Source of the DNA: Leishmania martiniquensis
Lineage: Eukaryota > Euglenozoa > Kinetoplastea > Trypanosomatida > Trypanosomatidae
Assembly: GCF_017916325.1 (NCBI RefSeq)
Contig: NC_090169.1
Location: 1,058,001 to 1,122,000 of the forward strand
Direction of reading: 5' to 3'
Length of the DNA stretch: 64,000 nucleotides
Notes under the pieces: model-generated
Database searches by the model: none
What the model saw: the letters and a program-made list of their open reading frames with translations, nothing else
Told to the model about the DNA's origin: nothing
Program-made: the position numbers and the translations under genes
Shown: in pieces, positions 29,828-40,075 of the stretch
How the letters are laid out: each line of letters opens with the position of its first letter
How positions within the stretch are numbered: position 1 is the first letter of the stretch

Positions 29828-31406
29828 GGCGGAAGCGGAGCGCGCGGTGACTGTGGGGATGAGGGAGGGGGGCTATCCTTAGGTGTGATGCTGCTTTCTC
29901 TGCGCTTGTTGGCGTGCCTGTATGTGTGTATGTGTGTGTGTGCACGTACCGTGCCTCTCTCTTCTCATCAGGGCTCTCTGCTTCGGAGTGATGCGCCCCT
30001 CCCCTTTCTGTTTCTTTAGAGGGAGCGTACGCTCCCACATCTGCTCCTGAATAAACTGTATGCCGCTTTGCTCCCGGCCCTTTTGTACCACTACACGATT
30101 GGCCATGATGAAACCACAGCAAATTTCCTGCGCTTTAGATGTTGGCATGACGGTGACGATGAAGAGGAGTGCATCCCTCATCCACGCGAACTGCCGTTTC
30201 TCACACGCTCATCTACTCGCCGCCTAAGCCCCCCACCCCTCCGTTGTTTGACGATACGGAGTTGGGCGAGCGCGGTTGCAGGGGGTTCGGATTTTGGTCT
30301 AAGAGAACAAAAACTTCGGCGTGGCGCGCCGCCCTTGGGCTACCGTGAGCACGTGTAGTATAGATACGAGTGAGAAAGAAGTGACGCTCGGTGGTGGTGC
30401 GCGCCCTATGAAAGGAGGGGACGTGTAAATGTGTCCATGCCGCCGCCCCCGACGCCATCTATTGTCGTGTCGCGTTTCCGCCACCACGCTGGCCGCCTCT
30501 TTACCGCCCTGCAGCAGGCGCTGTGACGACTGCGCAAATGAGCAAGAAAAAAAACGACGACACGCTAACAAAAAAAGCACAAAAAAGGCACGCGCGCGCG
30601 CACGCACACTCTCGCCCGCTCTTTCCAACTTCACCTCCATTTGACCTCTTTCTCCTCCTCTCCCCTCTCGGATGATCTCTTTCCGGCGCCCGCTCCTCCG
30701 CCACGCTTCGTTTGCCGGATACACATTGTGCTCCTTTGTCCCCCTTTCCCGTCTCGCGGAAGGAGCTCACCCTGAACGGTGCCGCGGACGGTTTCGTCCA
30801 CGCTGTAGTGAATACTTACACATACAGACACACTCACAGATACACGCGCGAACTCAAAGGCGCCAAAAAGGATTCGGCCCACCTCCCGCCCTCCACCGCC
30901 TTTTCTCCCCTCACTTCGCTTCGGTTGCCTTTTGTTCTGCTTTCCGTCTCTTTTTCCTCTTTCGTCTTGACTCCTTTGGTTTTGTTGCTTTCGGGCCAGC
31001 GAGGGTGTTTCATCTGTGGAGGGTACGGCGCGGCGAAACGGCGGTGCACCTCGGGCGACTGTTCGCCGAATCCGGCCTCCTTTTCATAATTTCTTCTGGC
31101 TGTGACGCTCCTTCGCCCCCCCTTTCTCTCCCTCTCTTCTTTTCGTTAATCGGATCCTTTGCCCACCCACCTCCTTTATTTCATCTTTCCTTCCTCCCCT
31201 TTCGTGATAACACGAATCCTTTGGTCGTCTTTTGCCCAGCAGCGACCAGCCTTCCACAAGTGCGTGCCTTTCTCTCTCTCTCTCTGGCGCGCGCATCACT
31301 CTTTTTTTTTTGGGAACGTTCTCCCTTTCATATTGCCGAGCAGAAATATAGACGCGCATTCAGTGCATCAGTGCCCTAGGAATACGAACGGAGACAACCA
31401 CGAACG
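29828..31406. other. Intergenic spacer
   Basis: No gene seen. A TG run occurs near 29922-29942. The second half is strongly C/T-rich (30640-30670, 30895-30990, 31110-31200, 31265-31310). An AG at 31339-31340 is a plausible acceptor for the MFS gene. A + frame of 235 codons (30672-31379) is a product of this pyrimidine-rich sequence. Confidence 0.6.
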
Positions 31407-33440
31407 ATGAAGACGATTGTTGGAAAGGCGCTCGAGGCGTCGAGGGACTACACGGCAAGTTTCCGTGCCTTCTTTTCTATCCCTCCATACTCCGAGTCCA
31501 TGGCCGGCGTTATCATTCTCTTCGTCTTCATGAACAGCATGGCCACGTCCATTTGGATGTCGAACGCATGGACGCCGTTCGTGTACCTCCTCTTCAGCAA
31601 CAGCAACACTGCTGTCGGCATTGTCGCCGGGGTCAACGGCTTCTTCGAGCTCTCCTGCGCTCTTCTCAGTGGCTATATCGCGGATAAGTTGTGGGGCCCG
31701 TCTCGCACGCTCATCTTTGCGGTACGATTGGGCATGGTGAAGGTCTGCGTTGTCACTGTAGCGATCTGGATGAAACAGCAGTGGCTCCTCATTGTGGCGC
31801 AAATGTTTGAGGGCTGCTACATGGGGCTGAACCTCACGTGTGTGGAATCCGTGTTTGCTCAGTGCCTGTGCACGGGCGAGCGCGACCGGCTGTACAGCTT
31901 CAAATTCAGCGTTGAGTCTGCTGGTCCCATTGTCGGGCTCATCTCGTCGATTATTCTCTACTTGATTGTTGGCACGGACTGGAACATTGAAGTCCTGCAG
32001 ATCGTCATGACATGCGGGCTGCTGCTGCACATGCTATCCATGATCATCTTTTCAAAGTTGTTTGTGACACTTCCCTCCCACCTCGACCGAAGGCCGGAGG
32101 CTGTCGCGGCGACGGATGTTGTCCTCAGCGACGACGCCACCCGCGAGGACTGCAGGCTGCCGAGCGCTTCTGTCCGCACATATGATGTGGAGGAGAATCG
32201 CGTTATGGACGCGGCTGGCCATGAGGGGGAAGTAGAGGAGGTGTTGTCGCCGTCGAACCTCGTGCAGCGCGGTAGGGCGGAGCTTATGAATTGCGCGCGC
32301 AGGTCTATTATGCAAGCGGCGAACTGTGACTGCCCTCTTCCGCTGATGAGTCGCTATGAGCTTTCTGTGTGCATCGCCCGAAACGAGGATGTCCTTTCGG
32401 TGCTTAGCAAGCAGAACGCGACTGCTGCGGGGTCGGAGCCACACCCGGGGGCCGCCTCAGTAGGCGGGGGAACGGCGAGCGTCGCAGGCTGTCTCGACAG
32501 CGATGCGGACAACGATGGGAGTGCCGTGGCGATGGATTCGAGCCGGCAAGATGGCCCGAGTTTACCATTGGACATCCACAATATCCCGCCTGGCGCGCAC
32601 GTCGAGTACGTGGACCACGAATATGAGGAGGCCTCCTCTTGTCGCCGCAGCGTGATGGATTGCTTGCCGTTGCGCATCTACCCGCTGGTCATTGTCTCTT
32701 GCGATGTAATGCTGGTCGTGGGCAGCGGCATGATTACGCGATACTTACCCCTGTTTATGATGAAGAACTACAATGTAACCCTCGCCACGATCTGCGCCCT
32801 GAACCTCTGCAACTCATTCGTTATTGTGCTTGTGGCTATCATCAACGGCGCGATCGGCAAGCGTTACGGACGCATTCGAGCTGTTATCCCACCCAAGATG
32901 ATCGGAACCTTCTTGCTGTTGTACATGGCACTGGAGCAGAAGACAGGATCTGGTGCGAAATTCTGGATGTGTGTGGCTTATGTATTTCGGAATGCCTTCA
33001 TGAACTGCTCGGCTGGCCTGTCTCGCGCGCTCATTATGGACTTGGTGCCCGAGGAGCGCCGCAGCCGGTGGAACGCACTAGAGTCTGTGCAGTCCGCCGG
33101 CTGGTCTGGGTCGGCGATTCTGGGTGGCTTCATGGCGGATAGGCACGGGTACGGCGCAGCCTTCATCTTCACGTTCTTCTTTCATCTCTTCTCCACGTCG
33201 GCGCTGATTCCTTTCACCGTGCGAAACGATGCGCGCTTGCCGCAGCCAATGCTTGTTTACGACGGCCCTCCTCCACAAGGCTGGAAGGGTGGGGAGGAAT
33301 GCGGGGGTCTCTCCACATCACAACAGACGCACACGATGGGGGCGACGACGAAGGTCGTTGTGGGTGAGCTGACAACCGAAAACGTGCGCAAGATTGCCTC
33401 ATGCGTTTTGGCTCGAGAAGGTGTAGAAGACCGGCCATAG
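31407..33440 (+). CDS. Major facilitator superfamily transporter with long central loop
   Basis: The 677-residue product has two blocks of hydrophobic segments. The first block (residues about 31-218) begins MAGVIILFVFMNSMATSIWM and carries the MFS loop-2/3 signature at 89-100, read here as GYIADKLWGPSR. The second block (about 425-615) includes YPLVIVSCDVMLVVGSG, a loop equivalent at INGAIGKRYGRIR, and a final hydrophobic stretch FIFTFFFHLFSTSALIPF. Between them lies an acidic, low-complexity cytosolic loop of about 200 residues, longer than the usual 50-70. The segment LIMDLVPEERRSRWNALESV, with charged residues before a helix, is typical of MFS transporters. The C-terminal tail is about 60 residues. 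The substrate cannot be inferred. It is not recognisably a hexose, folate or pteridine carrier. The ATG lies just downstream of the AG at 31339-31340. Confidence 0.9.
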   Translation: MKTIVGKALEASRDYTASFRAFFSIPPYSESMAGVIILFVFMNSMATSIWMSNAWTPFVYLLFSNSNTAVGIVAGVNGFFELSCALLSGYIADKLWGPSRTLIFAVRLGMVKVCVVTVAIWMKQQWLLIVAQMFEGCYMGLNLTCVESVFAQCLCTGERDRLYSFKFSVESAGPIVGLISSIILYLIVGTDWNIEVLQIVMTCGLLLHMLSMIIFSKLFVTLPSHLDRRPEAVAATDVVLSDDATREDCRLPSASVRTYDVEENRVMDAAGHEGEVEEVLSPSNLVQRGRAELMNCARRSIMQAANCDCPLPLMSRYELSVCIARNEDVLSVLSKQNATAAGSEPHPGAASVGGGTASVAGCLDSDADNDGSAVAMDSSRQDGPSLPLDIHNIPPGAHVEYVDHEYEEASSCRRSVMDCLPLRIYPLVIVSCDVMLVVGSGMITRYLPLFMMKNYNVTLATICALNLCNSFVIVLVAIINGAIGKRYGRIRAVIPPKMIGTFLLLYMALEQKTGSGAKFWMCVAYVFRNAFMNCSAGLSRALIMDLVPEERRSRWNALESVQSAGWSGSAILGGFMADRHGYGAAFIFTFFFHLFSTSALIPFTVRNDARLPQPMLVYDGPPPQGWKGGEECGGLSTSQQTHTMGATTKVVVGELTTENVRKIASCVLAREGVEDRP

Positions 33441-34590
33441 ACCGTGGAGACGTCACCCTCTGCTGCTCCAGCGTCAGGGGCCATACGATAGCATATCGGT
33501 TAGCTTTAGTTTTTCCTTGAGCGGTTCTGTAGTTGGTGCAGCCACCCTGATAGCAAAGGGGTGCTGCAGCAGCGATTCGCGTGAGTTGGGGAGGAGAGGC
33601 CTGCAAGGTGGCTCACCATTTCATGCTTTTTGTTTTAATTGTGTAGTCTTTCTCAGCCTTGCCCTCTCGGGCTGGTGTTGATGCCTTCCTTCCTCCCTTA
33701 TCCCCTCCTTCCCCCCTCTCCCCCCGCACAGAAGGTCCTCTCTCGCCCACAGCGGTGGCGGCTTCACAGCACCTGCCACTCCAATTCACTCTGTGGGAAA
33801 AAACGGGAGGACTGAAATATTATCGATTGCCCACCACCGCAACAATAGCGAAAAAGAAGAGCGCAGCGGAGAGCAATACAAACAGCAAAAGGAGACTGCG
33901 GGAGAGGGAGGAGTGGGGACCCGCGGAGGCTGTGCATGCATAGAGACGAGGCTGCTTTGTGTCTTCGTGAGCCCCAGACCCCCATGTCTGCCCCTCCCCT
34001 CCCTCAACCCACATACTCGCACTCACTCACCGGCGCTGCACAGATGAGTAGCCCGGATGCCAGGGAGAGCCAACGCAGCTGCAAGGAAAAAAGGAAAGCC
34101 AGTGACCGCGCAACGCGTGAAGCAGCGCGGAGACAGGCACCCATACCGACGCCTCAGGTGAGACGCACCTCGACATTCCCATGCCGCCCGCGCCGGCCAT
34201 CGAAGTCTCTTCCGCTTTTGGCGGTCTCTTCCTCCTTTTTCTGTCCTTTTCTCGTCTCCAGCCGCTTTACTCACACAGGGTAAACCTTCACTCACTTTCT
34301 CAGCTTCATCGTCGCTCCTGCTCCTCCGCGCACCACGTCCAGCGCGCATAGGCGCGTCCGCGAGTGTGTCGCAATTCGATCGCATGAAGGCAAGGCGAGC
34401 GAAAAAGGGCGGAGAGGTAACCCCATCAGCCGCCACCACGGCGCACCCCGACAAACTTCTTCGGCGGTGTGTGAGGCGGCGCTCTTAGGACTCGCTCACA
34501 AGGGCTCCAAAAGCCGATATCTTGTTGTTTCTGCGTGGACTTCGTCTGCGCTACGGTCCAAACAAGCACAGAGACACACAGCGCCACGCT
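33441..34590. other. Intergenic spacer
   Basis: No gene seen. C/T-rich sequence at 33680-33730 and at 34204-34330 probably supplies the acceptor for the next gene. Confidence 0.55.
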
Positions 34591-36846
34591 ATGGCGTACG
34601 GCGGCACGCCTCTTCTGCTGCTGCGGCGGAGCGCACAGCGTGAGCCACGCGTCCTTCGGGGTTTCATGCTCATGTGGATGGTGGCAGCAGTGATGGCGGC
34701 AGCAACAGCTCCCTCGTCTCCCTATACTGCTCACACTTCCCGCCGCTACTCCATTATGGTCGAGGAGCTGACGCGAAGTCTCGATGAGGTAGGCACCAGC
34801 CCCACGCTGGTGTCGGTGGCTGAGGAGACGTCTCTGACGCTGCCGGCGAGGCACGACGCCGCCGCTGCGTGGGAGGGCGACGCCGAAGCGAGCGAAATCG
34901 ACGGCGCGGCAGCCGAGCACTTGACATTCGACGAGGACTTTGACCCACTTTGGTATTATGTGCTGCGCCGCCGCGGCTTCGAGCACCTCGACTGGTCTGG
35001 CTGCGGCGGCAAATGGCGGCCGGAGTGGTCCGTACCGAAGTCTCCCCGGAGCCTCGACAGCCGCATCGGCGACCGGGCGGCACCCTCGAATAGGAACGAG
35101 AGCACCAGCGCCCTGTTTGGCCGTCTGCGACACTACCTTGCCCACCATGCCGTGTGTACCTTCTCTTCCGTCTCCTTCTGCGGCGCCAGTCACGAACGTG
35201 GCGCGGCGAGTCAGTTTCAATGGGCGGCTCAGTTCGTGTCGACGCTGACCTCGTCGCCGCTGAGCTGGACCGCTTCGACACCCCGGCACTCGCGGCCGAA
35301 CGGGATCGTCATTCAAAACGCCTCGTCGCCTGCCAGCGGCGGTGAGGGCACTTACTGGTGCTCGTACCATCTCGTCTACCACGACACACTGTGCACGCAA
35401 CATGTAAGTCCCCTGCTCAACGGTGGCCGCTCCGGTCGAGGTGTGCAGGAGGGACTGCCGCATGGTATCTTTAGGGCCGCGTTCCCGTCCTTCGTCAACT
35501 ACTTTAGCGCCCCATTTCAGCACTTTGCCGTCAAGGCTACGCAAGAGCGTATTGCTGGGAAAGGAACGGCAACACAGTCGCCGATTGTGCGACTCAAGGT
35601 TGAGGTGCGCATGAGCATGGTGGTGGATGAGGGGTCGGACTTGGAGATGCTGGGAGACGTGTGGTCGCGCGAGCTGCCCGCCTACGCGCAAGAAGGCCGT
35701 CTTCAGGTGCACATCGGCCCTGGCGGGCTCTCTCAGAAGCTGTGCGCCGCGCTGCCAGCCGCGGCGATAGTCTCGCTCCCCGATGAGGATCAGGCGAAAG
35801 CACCGCCTGCCGCTGCTCCATTTGCCTCTGCAAGCTCGTCGTGTGGGATTGGCCGCTCCCCGGAGGTGCAGTATGAGGTGCACACCCACGGTAAGAATCA
35901 CGGCTACATGACCGTTAGGCTGCAGCCAGCGCTGGCTTTGCTTGACGCGTACTCTGGCGGAGAAGCGGAAACGCGCGAGCGTGCGGGCGGCGGCGACGAT
36001 TGTGAGGCGGGGGTGTCGCACTCGTTCCTCCTCAGGGAGGGCGACGTGGTTCACGCGCTTCTTCTCTTTCCTCTGCACCTTGTGCGACCTTCTCTATACA
36101 ACATGGAGTCTCTACTCGGCTCCGCGCGCATTGTCCACGCTCACACGGACGTTGCATCCAACACACTAGCCGTTCTCCTCGAGACCACCATAGCACCAGT
36201 GCATCTCGCTGCCTTCGAAGCCGCCTACGCACATGCGCAGCGGTGCCACCAGATGGCTTCGGGTGGCGCTGCTGATGCAGGAGCCTGTGGCAATAAAGAC
36301 GGTATCTTGCTAGGCCGATTCCAGCTTGCTTTCGGCTGGTCGGCGTTAGGGGAGATGCCGCCAGACGAGAACAGCAACCGACTGGTGCCCCAGCCCGTCG
36401 TGGCCATTCGTCGCGCGGCAGCCTTGGTGGACGTCGACGCTTTGGGGGCAGCGTCCAGGTCAGACTTCTGTGAAGTTCAGCGACGCCAGGCTGCCTCGGT
36501 TGGTGCAATACCCCAGCTGGATCACGAGGACTCCATCGCCACCGTCTTCCAGCTGCTCAACAGCACCTACTCCCGGCAGGGCGGGAAGAGGGGACCTCAG
36601 TCTGCTTCGATGGCGACTCTTAGAGAGGATGACGCGTGCGTCTACTGGGTACGATCCACCGTCGCGAGCGGCACGACGATCCCAAGCCCTGATAGCGCTA
36701 TGGTTTTGAACGTACTCTCACTTGGGCTTTTTTTCTTCGCGGTGGCAGCAGGCACTCTGACGCGACTGACAAGGCGCTTCACGTGCAACAGCGAGAACCT
36801 AGCGAATCCTGTCGCGCAAAAAGGTGCCACTGCCGCAGTCAAGTGA
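34591..36846 (+). CDS. Membrane protein with N-terminal signal and C-terminal span; possible PIG-X/Pbn1-like GPI mannosyltransferase subunit
   Basis: The predicted product is 751 residues. The longest frame starts with TTG at 34522; I use the ATG at 34591. A hydrophobic segment at 24-40 (GFMLMWMVAAVMAAATA) looks like a signal peptide. A second, at about 704-723 (VLNVLSLGLFFFAVAAGTL), is a membrane span followed by a short basic tail. The layout is therefore type I: lumenal domain, one span, short cytosolic end. Three spots recall PIG-X/Pbn1, the ER stabilising subunit of GPI mannosyltransferase I: QEGLPHGIFR (compare the family's conserved P-G-L/I-Y/F motif), LLLFPLHLVRPSLYN (compare the FPLH-R-Y-P motif), and the Thr/Pro-rich stretch before the final span. 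The protein is much longer than PIG-X (about 260) or Pbn1 (about 420), so insertions would be needed. I see no other candidate family. Confidence applies to the gene; the family guess is about 0.3. Confidence 0.82.
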   Translation: MAYGGTPLLLLRRSAQREPRVLRGFMLMWMVAAVMAAATAPSSPYTAHTSRRYSIMVEELTRSLDEVGTSPTLVSVAEETSLTLPARHDAAAAWEGDAEASEIDGAAAEHLTFDEDFDPLWYYVLRRRGFEHLDWSGCGGKWRPEWSVPKSPRSLDSRIGDRAAPSNRNESTSALFGRLRHYLAHHAVCTFSSVSFCGASHERGAASQFQWAAQFVSTLTSSPLSWTASTPRHSRPNGIVIQNASSPASGGEGTYWCSYHLVYHDTLCTQHVSPLLNGGRSGRGVQEGLPHGIFRAAFPSFVNYFSAPFQHFAVKATQERIAGKGTATQSPIVRLKVEVRMSMVVDEGSDLEMLGDVWSRELPAYAQEGRLQVHIGPGGLSQKLCAALPAAAIVSLPDEDQAKAPPAAAPFASASSSCGIGRSPEVQYEVHTHGKNHGYMTVRLQPALALLDAYSGGEAETRERAGGGDDCEAGVSHSFLLREGDVVHALLLFPLHLVRPSLYNMESLLGSARIVHAHTDVASNTLAVLLETTIAPVHLAAFEAAYAHAQRCHQMASGGAADAGACGNKDGILLGRFQLAFGWSALGEMPPDENSNRLVPQPVVAIRRAAALVDVDALGAASRSDFCEVQRRQAASVGAIPQLDHEDSIATVFQLLNSTYSRQGGKRGPQSASMATLREDDACVYWVRSTVASGTTIPSPDSAMVLNVLSLGLFFFAVAAGTLTRLTRRFTCNSENLANPVAQKGATAAVK

Positions 36847-39214
36847 CTCCTCTCTCCACAAGCCCCCTCTTGCGACAGCGAGCGGGGGCGCTTGGGGACA
36901 GTTTGCGCCTCGATTTTTTTTTTGCTTTAAGTTTATATATTCTTTTTCACTGGCAGACTAACTATTCGACAGGGCTTCTCCTCCCGTCTTGCTGCGCGTT
37001 AGTTTGTGCTCCTGAAAAAGACCAAGGGAGACGGTCTGAAGTGCCCCGCAAGGCGTGTGCGCAGCGGTTCAACGCGTCACGCATGACGAGTGTCTGGCAG
37101 AGAAGTGTACATTCAGGTTTTTGCGCGCGCGTGTGTATGTATGTGCATCTGTTTATGGTATGCGTGCGCCTTGGGAGGTTGGCTTCGGTGCCGCATTCAA
37201 TTCCTGCACTAACGCACACTCCCCTTTCCACCCGCCCCCCTCCAACGCCACTCTCCTGACGGTGTTTTCTTCGTGTGTGCTGAGGTCTTTGACATAGAGG
37301 CCGCCAGACGAAACGGACACAACAGAAAATCGAGCAACTGAGCACGGCACGCCGCCGAGGAATCCGTGCGAACACCACAGCGAGCCTGACAAAAAGCAAG
37401 ACGGACATACCTGTAAGATCGATGGGATGTTCGTGAGCAACCGTCTTCATGTTCAAAGGCTCTGACGTCGTCGCCCTTTATGCCCAAGCGTGTCTTTCCA
37501 GCCGAGGGCCGCATGCTCAAAGTGTAAACCTGACAGCAGCGGAATTGGCGTAGCGCCCCATCGGCACGCGTGAGACGCGAAAGTGGCTTATGGGCGGCTG
37601 TATCCAGCGCTGCTCATCGCACAACTCACCACCTCCCGGCATCCCTCTCTTCTGATCTTTTTTTTCACCATTTCCTTTACATCACAAATGCGCGCTTTGC
37701 AACGTCGCCGACGTCGCTGTATGTGCCTGTGCAACCTTGTCTCTGCCCGCGCTAACTCCTCAAAAAAAATCACCGTTCTCCATACCGCACCCCGTGGCAT
37801 GCTCCGGGTAACACGCTCGCTCTCTCCCCCCTCCCCCATGGCTTGCAACGTTGCTTGCCACTGCACATCACCTCAACACCCAAAGATTTTCTCCACTTGT
37901 ATCCTGCCATCTTCTACGACAAACAAAGGGTTTTCTCAAACGCGCCGTCGATACTGTCAGCCTCTCCTGCCACACGCATCAACAACACCACCACCGCCAC
38001 CATACCCTCACACGCATCGATTCTCTGTTGGTTTGTTTCCTTCTGACCTTTTTCTTTTTTTTCCGAGTTGTCTTGTTGAAGGCCGCCACCGTTGTGCCTC
38101 TCCCGTCTACGCGCTGTTCTCCCTCTCCTCCCCTTTTGTTATGGTTTGCTCCCCATCTTGGGCTTGCCTCTTCTTCTTTTCTTTTCCTTTCCTTTTTCTT
38201 CGGCTGTGCTCTTGTTTCTGTTTTTCGTCCTGCTCTGCGCCTGCCGACCTAACGGGTGCCTCTCCGCAAAGCAACGGCGAACGCAACTCAGCATCACGAC
38301 GCGCTTCGCATGAACGGCAAACAACCGACAACTCCATCTTTTCATACCGATTCCATCTTTCTGCGTCTTCACTGTTATCTTACGTCCCATCTTGTTCTCT
38401 CGCCCACTTATACACCGTGAGACGGCTACTGTAGACGAGAAAGAGAGAAAGAGAGAGAAACGGCTGCCGCACGAAAATAAGCAACGAGAAGAGCTCACGA
38501 GGCGAACCATCAGAGACCTCTGAGGAGTAAACACGCAACAAGTGGGATTTAACAAAGAAAACGCACGCGCGCACACACACACACGGAAGAAAAGCATAAG
38601 CTTTGCTGAAAGGGCACAGATCGCTCGCTCACAGCCACTCTCCACCGACAGACGCATACACACACACACACCATTCCTGCCCCTCTCTATAACCCACTGA
38701 GAGGACTAAATACGGAAAAAGAAAAAAGGATACTCAACTCTGTGTGCGTCTCGCGTGCCTGTGCGGCCTCCCTCCTCTCCAGCCCCTTTTTTATTTATTT
38801 ACTCCAAAGACACCTTCAGCGCGCCCTTCTTCTTCTTGCTTCACTCTTTTTGTTTGGCTTTCGCATTAACGACTTTTTCGTTCTCCTCTCGTCGATCCCA
38901 CTTTTTTTTTTTTGCTTGCCTTTCCTTCCGCCCTCACCGTTGTTGGCACCATCGCGTCCGTCTTGATCTTTTCAGTTTTCTTCGCCTCGTGTCGCAGCCC
39001 CTCTTTCTGCCGCGGCCGATTCGGCAGCACAACGCACGCACACGCGCCTCCGCACGAACAAACGGCTAACATCTAAGCGCTATCACGCGACTGCAGGCGC
39101 GATCACAGCTTTTCAAGAGAGCTGAAATCGCCTCCTCTCGTGGTTGAGACGCACGAGACCTGCCGAACGGGCAAGATTCATCGCTAAGGGGCCACAAGAG
39201 CCAACCAAAGAACG
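36847..39214. other. Long intergenic spacer upstream of the 39215 gene
   Basis: No gene seen in about 2.4 kb. Strongly C/T-rich sequence occurs at 37790-37850, 38040-38240 and 38760-38990. CA runs lie near 38572-38584 and 38658-38672. Candidate acceptors for the next gene are the AGs at 38974-38975 and 38996-38997. Confidence 0.6.
38974..38975 (+). promoter_or_regulatory. Predicted spliced-leader acceptor for the 39215 gene
   Basis: This AG ends a long C/T-rich run that starts near 38880, and would give a 5'UTR of about 240 nt. A second candidate lies at 38996-38997. Confidence 0.35.
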
Positions 39215-40075
39215 ATGAGCCGCATTACCTCTGCCGCGTGTCCGCTGTCGGACTGCACGCTTGCGGTCGACAACGCCGAGAATATCCGTAACAGCAAGGA
39301 TGCTGCCCTTTCAGGCCTGAAGGCTGCCGCCGCCACCGCAACTGCCGTCCGGAGTACTCCTCGTCAGCGCGCGCTCCTGCGCAATGTGAAGGCCATGAAC
39401 CGCTCGGCTGCTGCTGCTGCTGCTGAGATGATCACGCCGCCCGCGCGTCACGAGCGTGTTTCTGGTGCAACACGCACGTCCAGCGCAACTCCTGTGACGG
39501 CTGTTGTGACCGCTGACGCAGTGGTGCCGCTTTCCTCTACAAGTGCGGCCTTTAGCTCTCCCTTAATGAGCTTCCACATCTTCGCGAAGCCCTTCACGCC
39601 TGGGCCCACGTGGCACCGCAACGACCCCTACGCGCCGTGCTTGCTGAAGAGCACTTGCACCCCCGAGGATAGTTTCTACGCCTGCTACTGCGAGATGGAA
39701 GAGACACCTGCCGTGCTGGCAGTCAACCTGACGAACACGCCGATTCGCCCGCACGCTGTGAGCCAGGCGGCTGCTCTGCCAGCCCAGACGCAGGCTCTAC
39801 TGCAGCTGCTCTCCAAACCGGCCGCCTCCTCCTCACTTTGCCTGTCGCCAATGACGACTCCGATGAAGGAGTCCGACAGCGCGGAGCAATCCCCTGCGTC
39901 TTTAGCGGCAGGTGGAGGGCTAACTACAACGCCGTCCCTGGCCTCCACGCCCGAGCGTATCGCATCGCCGCCATCGCGCCAGCCGCCCACCACCTCGGCC
40001 CGTGTGATTCGAAAAGTGGTGAGCTGTGGTGTGGACCGAACGTCTGGCCGCCCCGTGCCCAAGCCGAAGGAGTAG
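39215..40075 (+). CDS. Small hypothetical protein with many Ser/Thr-Pro sites
   Basis: The product is 286 residues and no family is recognised. It is Ala/Ser/Thr-rich with an alanine run at 65-70 encoded by GCT repeats. A central, less repetitive segment at 115-180 (FHIFAKPFTPGPTWHRNDPY, then CLLKSTC and YACYCEMEE) holds four cysteines at 142, 148, 157 and 159; the spacing does not match a zinc finger I know. I count 14 Ser-Pro or Thr-Pro dipeptides, concentrated after residue 110 (for example LSPMTTPMKE and STPERIASPP). The C-terminus is basic (VIRKVVSCGVDR, then VPKPKE). No signal or membrane span. The gene is isolated by long non-coding flanks on both sides (2.4 kb upstream and 13.8 kb downstream), which suggests heavy post-transcriptional control. 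The conserved-looking centre supports it being real. Confidence 0.75.
   Translation: MSRITSAACPLSDCTLAVDNAENIRNSKDAALSGLKAAAATATAVRSTPRQRALLRNVKAMNRSAAAAAAEMITPPARHERVSGATRTSSATPVTAVVTADAVVPLSSTSAAFSSPLMSFHIFAKPFTPGPTWHRNDPYAPCLLKSTCTPEDSFYACYCEMEETPAVLAVNLTNTPIRPHAVSQAAALPAQTQALLQLLSKPAASSSLCLSPMTTPMKESDSAEQSPASLAAGGGLTTTPSLASTPERIASPPSRQPPTTSARVIRKVVSCGVDRTSGRPVPKPKE

Noticed and set aside
34426..36078. 550-codon minus-strand frame
   Set aside because: It lies wholly across the + strand membrane-protein gene and its upstream region, has Arg/His/Ala-rich composition typical of the antisense of GC-rich coding DNA, and opposes the direction of all neighbours.
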